Origin: Spongiibacteraceae bacterium UBA5047
Lineage (GTDB): Bacteria; Pseudomonadota; Gammaproteobacteria; Pseudomonadales; Spongiibacteraceae
Direction: 5' to 3'
NCBI GenBank assembly: GCA_002415025.1
Contig: DIBR01000065.1
Coordinates: forward strand, 26,384-90,383
DNA: 64,000 bases
Shown here one piece after another: positions 45,327 through 53,704 of this stretch. The notes beneath the pieces were generated by a model. That model was given only the letters and a program-made list of their open reading frames with translations, was not told the origin of the DNA and did not search any database. The position numbers and the translations under genes are program-made. Position 1 is the first letter of the stretch. Every line of letters starts with the position of its first letter.

Positions 45327-45343
45327 CTGTAAAAATTTTACAG
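45327..45343. promoter_or_regulatory. 17-bp perfect dyad upstream of aceE (2)
   Basis: CTGTAAAA-A-TTTTACAG is a perfect palindrome of the same length and centre as the dyad 122 bp earlier. A third near-palindrome, GCAATTTCGAAGTTGC at 45496-45511, also lies in this 408-bp gap. The gap holds a CACCCGGT-CACA-ACCGGGGTG hairpin at about 45529-45550 and no gene that I can see. Confidence 0.45.
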
Positions 45344-45608
45344 TAGTCGGGCGGCCTGAACGGCCTGGGCCCGCGTCGGAAATCGACAATTCAATAACGT
45401 GCGCCAGCGCTCAAAAGGTGCTGAGCACAATAATGGCCAGGTGATAACCTTCACCTATCGGCAAGTCTTCAAAGTTGGGGAGCTTCGCGCTCGCCGCAAT
45501 TTCGAAGTTGCAGATTCGAAGGTAGTAAACACCCGGTCACAACCGGGGTGAGCTATCCTTTGGAACATCCCCCGTTGATATTCACTTGGTCGGTAAGGGA
45601 CGGTTTGC

Positions 45609-48284
45609 ATGCTTCAGGAACTCGAAGTGCTGCGTGAGCAGCTTCGTGATGATCTAGATCCTCAGGAAACCCAGGAATGGCTCGAAGCGCTTGACGGCGT
45701 GCTTCGCAACCACGGGCGGGCACGGGCCGCCTACCTGCTTAAGATGTTGTTCCGCCACGCCGCCCAGCAGGGCACGCGTTTGCCGCCTGCCATTACCACA
45801 CCCTTTAGAAATACCATCGAACCGACCAGCGAGAAGCGCATGTCGGGCGACTTGTTTATGGAGCGGCGAATTCGCTCGCTGATTCGCTGGAATGCTCTGG
45901 CGATGGTCATGCGTGCCAATGACAACGACGAAGGTCTCGGTGGCCACATTTCGTCCTTCTCGTCAGCGGCAACGCTCTACGACATAGGCTTCAACTACTT
46001 TTTTCGCGGCGGTGAGAAGCCCGATCTGATTTACTATCAGGGGCACAGTGCGCCGGGCATGTATGCACGCTCTTATCTGGAAGGGCGCCTCAACGAAGAT
46101 CAGCTAGATAATTTCCGGCGCGAAGTCGACGGCAACGGTCTGTCGTCTTACCCGCACCCCTGGTTAATGCCGGACTATTGGCAATTTCCAACCGTTAGCA
46201 TGGGGCTTGGCCCGATTCAGGCAATCTACCAGGCTCACGTGATGAAGTATCAGCACAGCCGCGAGTTAACAGATCAGGCTGACCGCAAGGTCTGGTGTTT
46301 TCTCGGAGACGGCGAATGCGACGAGCCTGAATCGTTGGGTGCCATCTCTCTTGCGGGCCGTGAACATCTGGATAACCTGATTTTTGTGGTGAACTGTAAC
46401 CTGCAGCGCCTCGACGGGCCTGTTCGAGGTAACGGTAAAATTATTCAGGAGCTCGAAGGTGTATTCCGTGGCGCCGGCTGGAACGTGGTCAAGGTCATCT
46501 GGGGGCGGCATTGGGACAAGCTTCTGGAGAAGGACACCGAAGGCTTCCTCAAACGCCGCATGAACGAAGTGTGCGATGGCGAGCTGCAGAACTACAAGGC
46601 CAATGGCGGCGCGTACACGCGTGAGCACTTTTTCGGGAAGTACCCCGAGCTGCTGGAGATGGTTAAAGACCTCTCCGACGACGACATCATGTATCTCAAC
46701 CGTGGCGGTCATGATCCCTACAAGGTTTATGCGGCCTACGCCAATGCCGTGGAGCATACCGGGCAACCGACCGTCGTTCTTGCCATGACCGTAAAAGGTT
46801 ACGGCATGGGCAAGGGCGGAGAAGCCCAGAACGAAACCCACGGTATCAAAAAGCTGGATCTGGAAAGCCTGAAGAAATTCCGGGACCGCTTTGCAGTACC
46901 GATCTCCGACGCTGAACTCAAGGATGTTCCCTACTACCGTCCTGCCGAGGACAGCCCCGAAATGGTTTACATGCGCAAGCGCCGCGACAAGCTCGGCGGC
47001 TATCTGCCGGCACGACGCAGTGACTTTGACGCATTGGACGTGCCGACACTTGACGATTTGAACGGCCAACTGAAGGGCAGCGGCAAACGAGAAATCTCCA
47101 CCACCATGTCGTTTGTACGCACCCTGTCAACGCTGGTAAAACACAAAGGTGTTGGCAAAGTTGTTGTGCCTATTGTTCCCGATGAGGCGCGAACCTTCGG
47201 TATGGAAGGCATGTTCCGCCAGCTGGGTATTTATTCTTCCCAGGGCCAGCGTTATACACCGCACGACTCCGACCAGATCATGTACTACAAGGAAGACAAG
47301 CAAGGGCAGATTCTAGAAGAGGGTATTAACGAGGCCGGCGCCTTTTCAGCCTGGCTGGCAGCGGCAACTTCTTACAGCAATCACAACTTGCCGATGATTC
47401 CCTTCTATATTTTTTATTCGATGTTTGGCTTCCAGCGCATTATGGATTTGGCCTGGGCAGCCGGCGACAGTCAGGCGCGCGGCTTCCTGCTGGGGGCTAC
47501 GTCCGGGCGAACCACGCTGAACGGTGAAGGCTTGCAGCATCAGGATGGTCATAGTCACTTGATGGCCAACATGATTCCCAACTGTATTTCCTACGATCCT
47601 ACCTATGCGCACGAACTGACAGTGATCATTCAGGACGGCATGAAGCGCATGTATCAGGACAAGGAAAATGTCTTTTATTACGTGACGGTGATGAATGAAA
47701 ACTACGGCCACCCCGAAATGCCGGCCGGTTGTGAAGAAGGCATCGTGCGCGGCTTGTATCTCCTCGGTGAGAACAAAGAAAAAAAGGCGAAGCATAACGT
47801 TCAGCTGATCGGCTCCGGCACTATTTTGCGTGAGGTCGAGGCGGCCGCGGAGATCCTCAAGGATTTTGGCGTTGCAGCCAATGTATGGAGTGCAACCAGC
47901 ATCAACCAGTTGCAGCGAGATGGCGCATCCTGTGAGCGATACAATCTTTTGAACCCCGAAGCGAAAGAGAAGGTGCCCTACGTAACGCAACAGCTCGCCG
48001 GACACAGCGGCCCGGTTATTTGCTCAACCGATTATATGAAAGCTTATGGTGAGCAACTGCGGCCCTTTATTCCCGCCCGCTACGTGGTACTGGGTACTGA
48101 CGGCTTCGGGCGTTCGGATACCCGCGCGAAACTTCGGGAACACTTTGAAGTGGACCGAAATTATGTGGCGCTGGCAGCGCTTAAAGCTCTGGCCGACGAC
48201 GGTGCAATTGAAAAATCTGCCGTTAGCAAAGCAATGAAAAAACTGGGCATCAGCGCTGATAAAGCTGACCCCCTGTTTTCCTGA
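45609..48284 (+). CDS. aceE: Pyruvate dehydrogenase E1 component
   Basis: An 891-residue homodimeric E1 that decarboxylates pyruvate with thiamine diphosphate and acetylates the E2 lipoyl groups. The GDGECDEPES-type ThDP/Mg motif is at about 235-245, and GHSAPGMYARSYLEGRL and GRTTLNGEGLQHQDGHS are typical AceE blocks. Length matches the gammaproteobacterial enzyme. The aceF start follows after 17 nt. lpd (E3) and a PdhR-type repressor gene are not in the window. Confidence 0.97.
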   Translation: MLQELEVLREQLRDDLDPQETQEWLEALDGVLRNHGRARAAYLLKMLFRHAAQQGTRLPPAITTPFRNTIEPTSEKRMSGDLFMERRIRSLIRWNALAMVMRANDNDEGLGGHISSFSSAATLYDIGFNYFFRGGEKPDLIYYQGHSAPGMYARSYLEGRLNEDQLDNFRREVDGNGLSSYPHPWLMPDYWQFPTVSMGLGPIQAIYQAHVMKYQHSRELTDQADRKVWCFLGDGECDEPESLGAISLAGREHLDNLIFVVNCNLQRLDGPVRGNGKIIQELEGVFRGAGWNVVKVIWGRHWDKLLEKDTEGFLKRRMNEVCDGELQNYKANGGAYTREHFFGKYPELLEMVKDLSDDDIMYLNRGGHDPYKVYAAYANAVEHTGQPTVVLAMTVKGYGMGKGGEAQNETHGIKKLDLESLKKFRDRFAVPISDAELKDVPYYRPAEDSPEMVYMRKRRDKLGGYLPARRSDFDALDVPTLDDLNGQLKGSGKREISTTMSFVRTLSTLVKHKGVGKVVVPIVPDEARTFGMEGMFRQLGIYSSQGQRYTPHDSDQIMYYKEDKQGQILEEGINEAGAFSAWLAAATSYSNHNLPMIPFYIFYSMFGFQRIMDLAWAAGDSQARGFLLGATSGRTTLNGEGLQHQDGHSHLMANMIPNCISYDPTYAHELTVIIQDGMKRMYQDKENVFYYVTVMNENYGHPEMPAGCEEGIVRGLYLLGENKEKKAKHNVQLIGSGTILREVEAAAEILKDFGVAANVWSATSINQLQRDGASCERYNLLNPEAKEKVPYVTQQLAGHSGPVICSTDYMKAYGEQLRPFIPARYVVLGTDGFGRSDTRAKLREHFEVDRNYVALAALKALADDGAIEKSAVSKAMKKLGISADKADPLFS

Positions 48285-48301
48285 GACATAAGGACGATTG
48301 C

Positions 48302-50008
48302 GTGAGTAAAGAAACGATCAAGATTCCTGATGTCGGTTCAGATCAGGTTGAAGTAATAGAGATTTGCGTTGCGGTGGGTGATGAAGTTGCCGCCGAAGAT
48401 TCGCTGGTTGTACTCGAATCCGACAAAGCTTCCATGGAGGTGCCATCGCCCAAAGCGGGCAAAGTGCTGGCGATACTCGTGAGTAACGGTCAGAGCGTTG
48501 GTAAAGACGATGACCTGATTGAGCTGGAGCTGAGTGGTGACGAGGAAGCCGAAGCCTCGAACGATGCGAAAGAGGGTGAAGACGAGCCTGCAGACGACGG
48601 CGCCGACACGAAGCGTACTGAAGCCGAGGCCGCCCCGGCAGCTGACGAGCCGGCAGAGAAAGCCGATTCCGGGGCGAAGTCGCAATCGGAGACTGTATCC
48701 GTACCCGATATTGGCACTGAAGAGGCTGTCGACGTTATAGAAGTTTGCGTGAGCGCAGGCGACGAGGTGGCCGAAGGTGATTCGCTTGTTGTGCTCGAAT
48801 CAGACAAGGCTTCCATGGAAATTCCCGCGCCTTTTGCCGGCAAGGTTGAGTCGGTATCTCTCAAGGTGGGTGATTCTGCGAAGCAGGGCGACCCCATGCT
48901 GGTGATGCTGGTACAAGCGGAAGCTGAAGCAGAGAAGAAGCCGGCTTCCGAGTCTAAGTCAAAGGGCGATTCTGATAGCGAGCGAACGAGCGAAGACAAA
49001 TCTTCAGGAGCAAAGGATGCTCAGCCCTCCGAGGCTGCGTCAGAGAAGGAAAGCCCGGCGCGAGAGCCGCAATCTGCGCCGGCAAAAGTGTCGGCAACCC
49101 CCGGTTCTGAAGTGTACGCGGGTCCGGCGGTGCGCAAATTGGCGCGAGAATTTTCCATTGAGCTTGGTGCTGTAGCCGGGTCGGGGCCGAAAGGCCGAAT
49201 TCTCAAGGAAGACTTGCAGGGCTACGTAAAAAATCTGGTTGAGAACAAGTCTGCGCGCAGTGCCGGCGGTTCCGGCATTCCCGCTGTGCCCGAGGTAGAT
49301 TACTCGGCCTTTGGTGAAGTAGAGAAGGAAGCCCTGACGAAGCTGAACAAACTGACGGCAGCCAACATGCATCGCAGTTGGTTGAACGTGCCTCACGTAA
49401 CCCAGTTCGACGACGCAGATATCACCGAGCTAGAGGTCTTTCGTAAGGGACTAAAAGCCGAAGCAGAAAAACGGGGCGTGAAAATGACGCCTCTGCCGTT
49501 TCTTCTGAAGGCTTGCGCCGCGGCACTGCGCGCCAACCCGAAATTCAATGCTGCGCTGGCGGATAACGGCGAGAGCATTGTTTACAAAAAATATGTTCAC
49601 ATTGGCATAGCTGTAGATACACCTGCCGGCCTCGTTGTGCCGGTGGTGCGCGATGTCGACAAGAAGTCGTTGTGGGAGCTGGCCGCAGAAACGGCAGAGC
49701 TGGCTGGCAAAGCCAAAGATCGAAAACTCAAGCCACAGGAAATGCAGGGTGGTTGCTTTACAATCTCCAGCCTTGGTGGAATCGGCGGGCAAGGCTTTAC
49801 GCCCATTGTGAATACCCCGGAGCTGGCGATACTTGGTGTTTCCAAACTGACGACCAAACCCGTGTGGGATGGCAGTCAGTTTGTGCCAAGAGAAATGTTG
49901 CCGCTCTCGCTGTCATACGACCACCGCGCTATTAACGGCGCTGATGCGGGGCGCTTTTTTACCTTCCTGGCTGAAGCGCTGTCGGATATCCGGCGTTTGC
50001 TGCTGTAA
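48302..50008 (+). CDS. aceF: Pyruvate dehydrogenase E2, dihydrolipoamide acetyltransferase
   Basis: A 568-residue E2 with a GTG start 17 nt after aceE. Two lipoyl domains carry LESDKASM (lysine at 42, and again near 165). Acidic/Ala-rich linkers join these to the E3/E1-binding domain AGPAVRKLAREFSIEL. The C-terminal catalytic domain has SYDHRAINGADAGRF, with the His and Asn pair seen in the Azotobacter-type enzyme instead of HRxxD. Two lipoyl domains instead of three (E. coli) fits pseudomonad relatives. Confidence 0.96.
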   Translation: MSKETIKIPDVGSDQVEVIEICVAVGDEVAAEDSLVVLESDKASMEVPSPKAGKVLAILVSNGQSVGKDDDLIELELSGDEEAEASNDAKEGEDEPADDGADTKRTEAEAAPAADEPAEKADSGAKSQSETVSVPDIGTEEAVDVIEVCVSAGDEVAEGDSLVVLESDKASMEIPAPFAGKVESVSLKVGDSAKQGDPMLVMLVQAEAEAEKKPASESKSKGDSDSERTSEDKSSGAKDAQPSEAASEKESPAREPQSAPAKVSATPGSEVYAGPAVRKLAREFSIELGAVAGSGPKGRILKEDLQGYVKNLVENKSARSAGGSGIPAVPEVDYSAFGEVEKEALTKLNKLTAANMHRSWLNVPHVTQFDDADITELEVFRKGLKAEAEKRGVKMTPLPFLLKACAAALRANPKFNAALADNGESIVYKKYVHIGIAVDTPAGLVVPVVRDVDKKSLWELAAETAELAGKAKDRKLKPQEMQGGCFTISSLGGIGGQGFTPIVNTPELAILGVSKLTTKPVWDGSQFVPREMLPLSLSYDHRAINGADAGRFFTFLAEALSDIRRLLL

Positions 50009-50012
50009 TGCA

Positions 50013-50082
50013 TTCGCCAGCAGGGCTGGCTCCTACAGCAGATGTGTCTGCAATTATGTAGCAGCCAGCCCTGCTGGCGAAA
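50013..50082. repeat. Inverted pair of class B REP-like elements
   Basis: TTCGCCAGCAGGGCTGG from 50013 and CCAGCCCTGCTGGCGAA ending at 50082 flank a short spacer. It lies between the convergent aceF and aceK genes and could form a long hairpin that acts as a terminator. Confidence 0.8.
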
Positions 50083-50106
50083 GTACACACCAACTCCCGT
50101 CTCTCG

Positions 50107-51837
50107 TCAGGAAGATTTCCGCTGCTGCTGGAAGCGCTGCTTGCGGCGGTAGGGGAAAAGGTCCGGAATAAAGCCATTGCGGATTTTTTCCTGCAGGTCT
50201 CGCCAGAATGCCGGTTCGTACAGGTCGCTATGCATCTTGTCGAATACTTTCTTCGCGCGCTGGTTGCCGGAGAAAAACAGGCGAAACTCTTCCGGAAACA
50301 CATCTTCAGGTTTGACTTCGTACCAGGGGTGCGTGGACATGGCCTGTTCGTCATTCTGGGGTTCGGGCAACTCGCGGAAGTTGCAGTCCAGAAGGGGGCA
50401 CAGTTCGTCGTAGTCATAAAAAACGACGCGACCATGACGAGTCACCCCGAAGTTTTTCAGTAGCATGTCGCCCGGAAATATATTGTTGGCGGCAAGCTGT
50501 TTGATGGCGCTGCCGTATTCATCCATGACACTGAAGAGTTCTTCGTCGTTGCAATCTTTCAGGTACAGATTGAGGGGCGTCATTTTCCGTTCAACATACA
50601 CGTGCTTGAACACCAGGGCATTGCCGCTTTCAGAAATTTTGCTGGGCACTTCCTTTTCCAGCTCGGCCATAAGTTCTTCGGAAAATCGACGGCGATCAAA
50701 GGCCAGGTTGTTGAATTCCTGGGTATCGGCCATACGTCCACCCCGGTCCCATCGTTTAACCAGGCTATAGCAGGCCTTAACATGTGCCTGCGACATTTCT
50801 TTAGGCGGTGTGAAGCGGTCCTTGATGACCTTGTAAACATAGTCGAAGTCGGAGCGGGTAAACACCAACATAACCATACCCTTGATGCCCGGTGCGGTAA
50901 TGTAGGGCGCGGTGCTGTTCAGGGTTTCGTCCACAGCAAAACGATAAAACTCCGACTTGCCGTGCTTGGGCATACCCATGGCGTTATAAAGCTCGAAAAT
51001 CTCCTTGTGCGGCATAAGCTTGTGCAGGAACGCGACATACTCGGAGGGAATAGAGGCGTCTACCATGAAGTAACTTCGGCTGAAGCTGAACACGATACTG
51101 ATATCGTCGGCTTCATTGAGAAGGGCATCCACATAGACGGCGCCCGATCCGTTGTTCTGTATCGGCAGTACAAAGGGTAGCGATATGTCGCCGCAAACTA
51201 CGCGGCCCACCATATAGGCCGCCTTGTTGCGAAAGAACAGGGATTTAAGGGTTTCTGCCCGGGCCTGGTGATTTCTTAAATCCAGCTTGGGCAGAATTTC
51301 GCGTCGAACCACATCCATGATGTAGCCAATATCACGTTCTTGATCTTCCCAGGGAATATTGAAGTGACAGTTGTCGAGCATCTGCCGCACGACATCGGTA
51401 CCGTCTCCGCTGAAAGGGTAGCTGTGGATAATCTGCTCACCACCTTCAGGTTTGTAGCCAACCGGCGCTGAAACAAAGGCGTGTTGGTCGCGTACTTTTT
51501 CGTGTTTGAACACATAACAATAAATGGAGTTGAAAAAAGATTGCGCAATTTCGAAATTGACGTGGTGTTGAATCAACTCTGAAAATTCCGATTTCGCCAC
51601 TTCCCAGTTATCCCGGTCGTATACCCCCCCGGCGGTTATGGTGGTGACGGCGTCGGCAACAATGGCGCGCTTTTGCTTCCACAGGTCGAGTCGGTCACGC
51701 ATGGCCTTTTGCGCAGCCGGCCAGTCGGCTGCCTCAAAGCGGGCTTGAGCGCCTAGCGTAATATTTTTGTACTCCGCAAAGAACGCGTCAAAGCCGTTGA
51801 GAATGGCCAGTGCCAGCCGGCGGGTAATAGTGGTCAC
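50107..51837 (-). CDS. aceK: Isocitrate dehydrogenase kinase/phosphatase
   Basis: A 576-residue bifunctional enzyme that phosphorylates and dephosphorylates isocitrate dehydrogenase, steering isocitrate to the glyoxylate bypass. Family blocks are FFNSIYCYVFKHEKVRD, the kinase region ALVFKHVYVERKMTPLNLYL, and the catalytic DYDELCPLLDCNFRELP with nearby acidic residues. In E. coli aceK is the third gene of aceBAK; here it is convergent to aceF and separated from aceA by two other genes. Confidence 0.96.
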   Translation of the reverse strand: MTTITRRLALAILNGFDAFFAEYKNITLGAQARFEAADWPAAQKAMRDRLDLWKQKRAIVADAVTTITAGGVYDRDNWEVAKSEFSELIQHHVNFEIAQSFFNSIYCYVFKHEKVRDQHAFVSAPVGYKPEGGEQIIHSYPFSGDGTDVVRQMLDNCHFNIPWEDQERDIGYIMDVVRREILPKLDLRNHQARAETLKSLFFRNKAAYMVGRVVCGDISLPFVLPIQNNGSGAVYVDALLNEADDISIVFSFSRSYFMVDASIPSEYVAFLHKLMPHKEIFELYNAMGMPKHGKSEFYRFAVDETLNSTAPYITAPGIKGMVMLVFTRSDFDYVYKVIKDRFTPPKEMSQAHVKACYSLVKRWDRGGRMADTQEFNNLAFDRRRFSEELMAELEKEVPSKISESGNALVFKHVYVERKMTPLNLYLKDCNDEELFSVMDEYGSAIKQLAANNIFPGDMLLKNFGVTRHGRVVFYDYDELCPLLDCNFRELPEPQNDEQAMSTHPWYEVKPEDVFPEEFRLFFSGNQRAKKVFDKMHSDLYEPAFWRDLQEKIRNGFIPDLFPYRRKQRFQQQRKSS

Positions 51838-51913
51838 GAGGTTAGGTGCTCCGGTACAAACAAAGCAGTGATGATAGCGGGTTAGGGGGTGGGTTGCGAC
51901 GGGCTATTGAGCA

Positions 51914-51976
51914 TTCGCCTGCATGGCAGGCTCCCACGAACGCGTCGGCGCTGTGGGAGCGAGCCCTGCTCGCGAA
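51914..51976. repeat. Mixed class B REP-like pair
   Basis: TTCGCCTGCATGGCAGGCTC from 51914 (C-CTGC variant) and GGGAGCGAGCCCTGCTCGCG up to 51976 (CGAGC variant) face each other in the 150-bp gap between aceK and the LLM gene. Confidence 0.75.
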
Positions 51977-51987
51977 TGGTTTGTGCC

Positions 51988-53022
51988 TTACAGAATGCAG
52001 TCTGCAAGAATGGGCAGAACTTCCGGTTGCTGGGCATTGATCAGCATGGTGCCAACTTCGCCGCGAGCACCGGCCGCTTTCCAGTCCTGGGCGCGTTCGC
52101 GAATACGGGCCTCCGGGCCAACCAGAGCAATTTCATCAACCAGCTTGTCGGGAACCGCAGCGCGGGCTTCGTCTTTTTTGCCAGCCAGATACAGGTCCTG
52201 GATCTTTTCGGCTTCGGCACCATAGCCGCAGCGGGTGGCGTAATCTGTGTAGAAGTTCTTGCCTTTCGCTCCCATGCCGCCAATGTAGAGTGAGAGGAAG
52301 TCTTTGACGAAATGGCGGCAGCCGTCGATATTGTCATCCATGATAACGGGAACGCTTGGGGCAACATCGAAGTTTTCCATGCTGCGGCCGCTTTTCGCAA
52401 AGCCGCGATCCAGATCCTTTTTCAGAACGTCAAATTTTTCCGGAATCATGAAAATCGGGAATACGCCATCAGCCACTTCGGCGGCGTTAGCCAGGCCAGC
52501 GGGGGTGATAGAAGCAAGGTACATTGGTATTTTGGGGTTGCCGTGCAAAATGGACTTGAGCGGTTTACCCAGACCGGTAGTGCCGGGACCTTTAACAGGC
52601 ATCTGATACATTTTGCCATCGAACTCACAAACGTCTTCGCGCGCCATGATGTTACGCATAATCTGAATGTATTCTTTTGCTCGCGTTACCGGCTTGCCGT
52701 AAGGAACACCGTGCCAGCCTTCAACCACTTGTGGGCCGGAGGCGCCAAGACCAACCAGAAAACGGCCTTCAGACAGTTGGTCGAGGGTGATGGCGGTCAT
52801 TGCAGCCATGGCGGGGGTGCGAGCGGGCATCTGCATAATGCAGGTGCCGACTTTCATTTTTTCGGTTTGTGCAAGAATCCAGGCCGCAGGGCTCACCGCA
52901 TCGGAGCCATAGGCTTCGGCTGTCCATACCGAGTCAAAGCCCAGTTTTTCAGCTTGTTTGATCAGGTCCATTGGCAGAGTGAGTTTCTTGCCAGAGTAGC
53001 CCAGCATCATTCCGAGTTTCAT
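51988..53022 (-). CDS. LLM-class (luciferase-like) F420/FMN-dependent oxidoreductase
   Basis: A 344-residue TIM-barrel oxidoreductase: GYSGKKLTLPMDLIKQAEKLGFDSVWTAEAYGSD, then VGTCIMQMPARTPAMAAMTAITLDQLSEGRFLVGLGASGPQV. The pattern is that of the F420-dependent subclass (MER, Fgd, Rv-type), although FMN use cannot be excluded. It lies 38 nt after the RraA-like gene on the same strand, with a clear AAGGAG site, and so may be co-transcribed with it. Confidence 0.88.
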   Translation of the reverse strand: MKLGMMLGYSGKKLTLPMDLIKQAEKLGFDSVWTAEAYGSDAVSPAAWILAQTEKMKVGTCIMQMPARTPAMAAMTAITLDQLSEGRFLVGLGASGPQVVEGWHGVPYGKPVTRAKEYIQIMRNIMAREDVCEFDGKMYQMPVKGPGTTGLGKPLKSILHGNPKIPMYLASITPAGLANAAEVADGVFPIFMIPEKFDVLKKDLDRGFAKSGRSMENFDVAPSVPVIMDDNIDGCRHFVKDFLSLYIGGMGAKGKNFYTDYATRCGYGAEAEKIQDLYLAGKKDEARAAVPDKLVDEIALVGPEARIRERAQDWKAAGARGEVGTMLINAQQPEVLPILADCIL

Positions 53023-53060
53023 AACTTCTCCTTCTTGTCCGCATGTGCGGTTAGTGTTGC

Positions 53061-53570
53061 TCAGGCAGCTGTTTCACTGATATCGGTCAGCGCCAGTGCT
53101 TCGGTTGAGACGATAATGCCGGTTTTGTCGGCGTAGATAAAATTGCCCGGTTTGCAATTCAGGCTGGCAAACTGCAAGTTGACACCGGTGCGGCCTTCGC
53201 CGCGCTTTTCCGTTTTGCGCGGGATGCTGCCCATGGCCATCACCCCGATACCCATCTCGGCGATATCTTCCAGATCGCGGATGTAGCCGTACACAATAAT
53301 GCCTTTCCAGCCATTGTCCAGTGCCATGCGTACCAGTTTATCGCCCAACAGTGATCGCCGTTGCGAGCCGCCGCCATCAACCACCAAAACCTTTCCGTTG
53401 CCATTGCAACGCAGCGATTCGCCGACTTTGGAGTTGTCTTCAAAGCATTTTACGGTGGCTATTTCACCGTAAAAATTTTCGATGCCACCGAAGTGGCGAA
53501 AAACCGGGTCGGCAACCTGTACCTTGTCGCCATAAGCATCACACAGATCGGGAGTGGAGATCGTAGTCAT
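53061..53570 (-). CDS. RraA-family protein
   Basis: A 169-residue protein with the RraA fold: TPDLCDAYGDKVQV, VLVVDGGGSQRRSLLGDKLVRMALDNGWKGIIVYGYIRD and NLQFASLNCKPG. Canonical RraA binds and inhibits RNase E; a sister subfamily is HMG/CHA aldolase (4-hydroxy-4-methyl-2-oxoglutarate). The short length and the absence of extended C-terminal additions favour RraA, but I cannot exclude the aldolase branch. A strong AAAGGAGG ribosome site sits 6 nt before the ATG. Confidence 0.85.
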   Translation of the reverse strand: MTTISTPDLCDAYGDKVQVADPVFRHFGGIENFYGEIATVKCFEDNSKVGESLRCNGNGKVLVVDGGGSQRRSLLGDKLVRMALDNGWKGIIVYGYIRDLEDIAEMGIGVMAMGSIPRKTEKRGEGRTGVNLQFASLNCKPGNFIYADKTGIIVSTEALALTDISETAA

Positions 53571-53704
53571 GGGGCCTCCTTTGGGTGTCAGAAAGTTTGT
53601 CCCGCGAACGCAGTGAGCGCTTTGGGTACCTCTAACGAAAACAAAAAAGGGGCGACATCGCTGCCACCCCTTGGATACTCGTTCAGATTGAGAGCTTCGC
53701 CCTC

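Noticed and set aside
45327..45343. LexA-like box CTGT...ACAG upstream of aceE
   Set aside because: The spacing is CTG-N11-CAG (17 bp) instead of CTG-N10-CAG (16 bp), and the context is not an SOS gene. Better treated as an unknown dyad.
46266..47069. A 267-residue minus-strand frame inside aceE
   Set aside because: Antisense to conserved E1 sequence and lacks any recognisable family.
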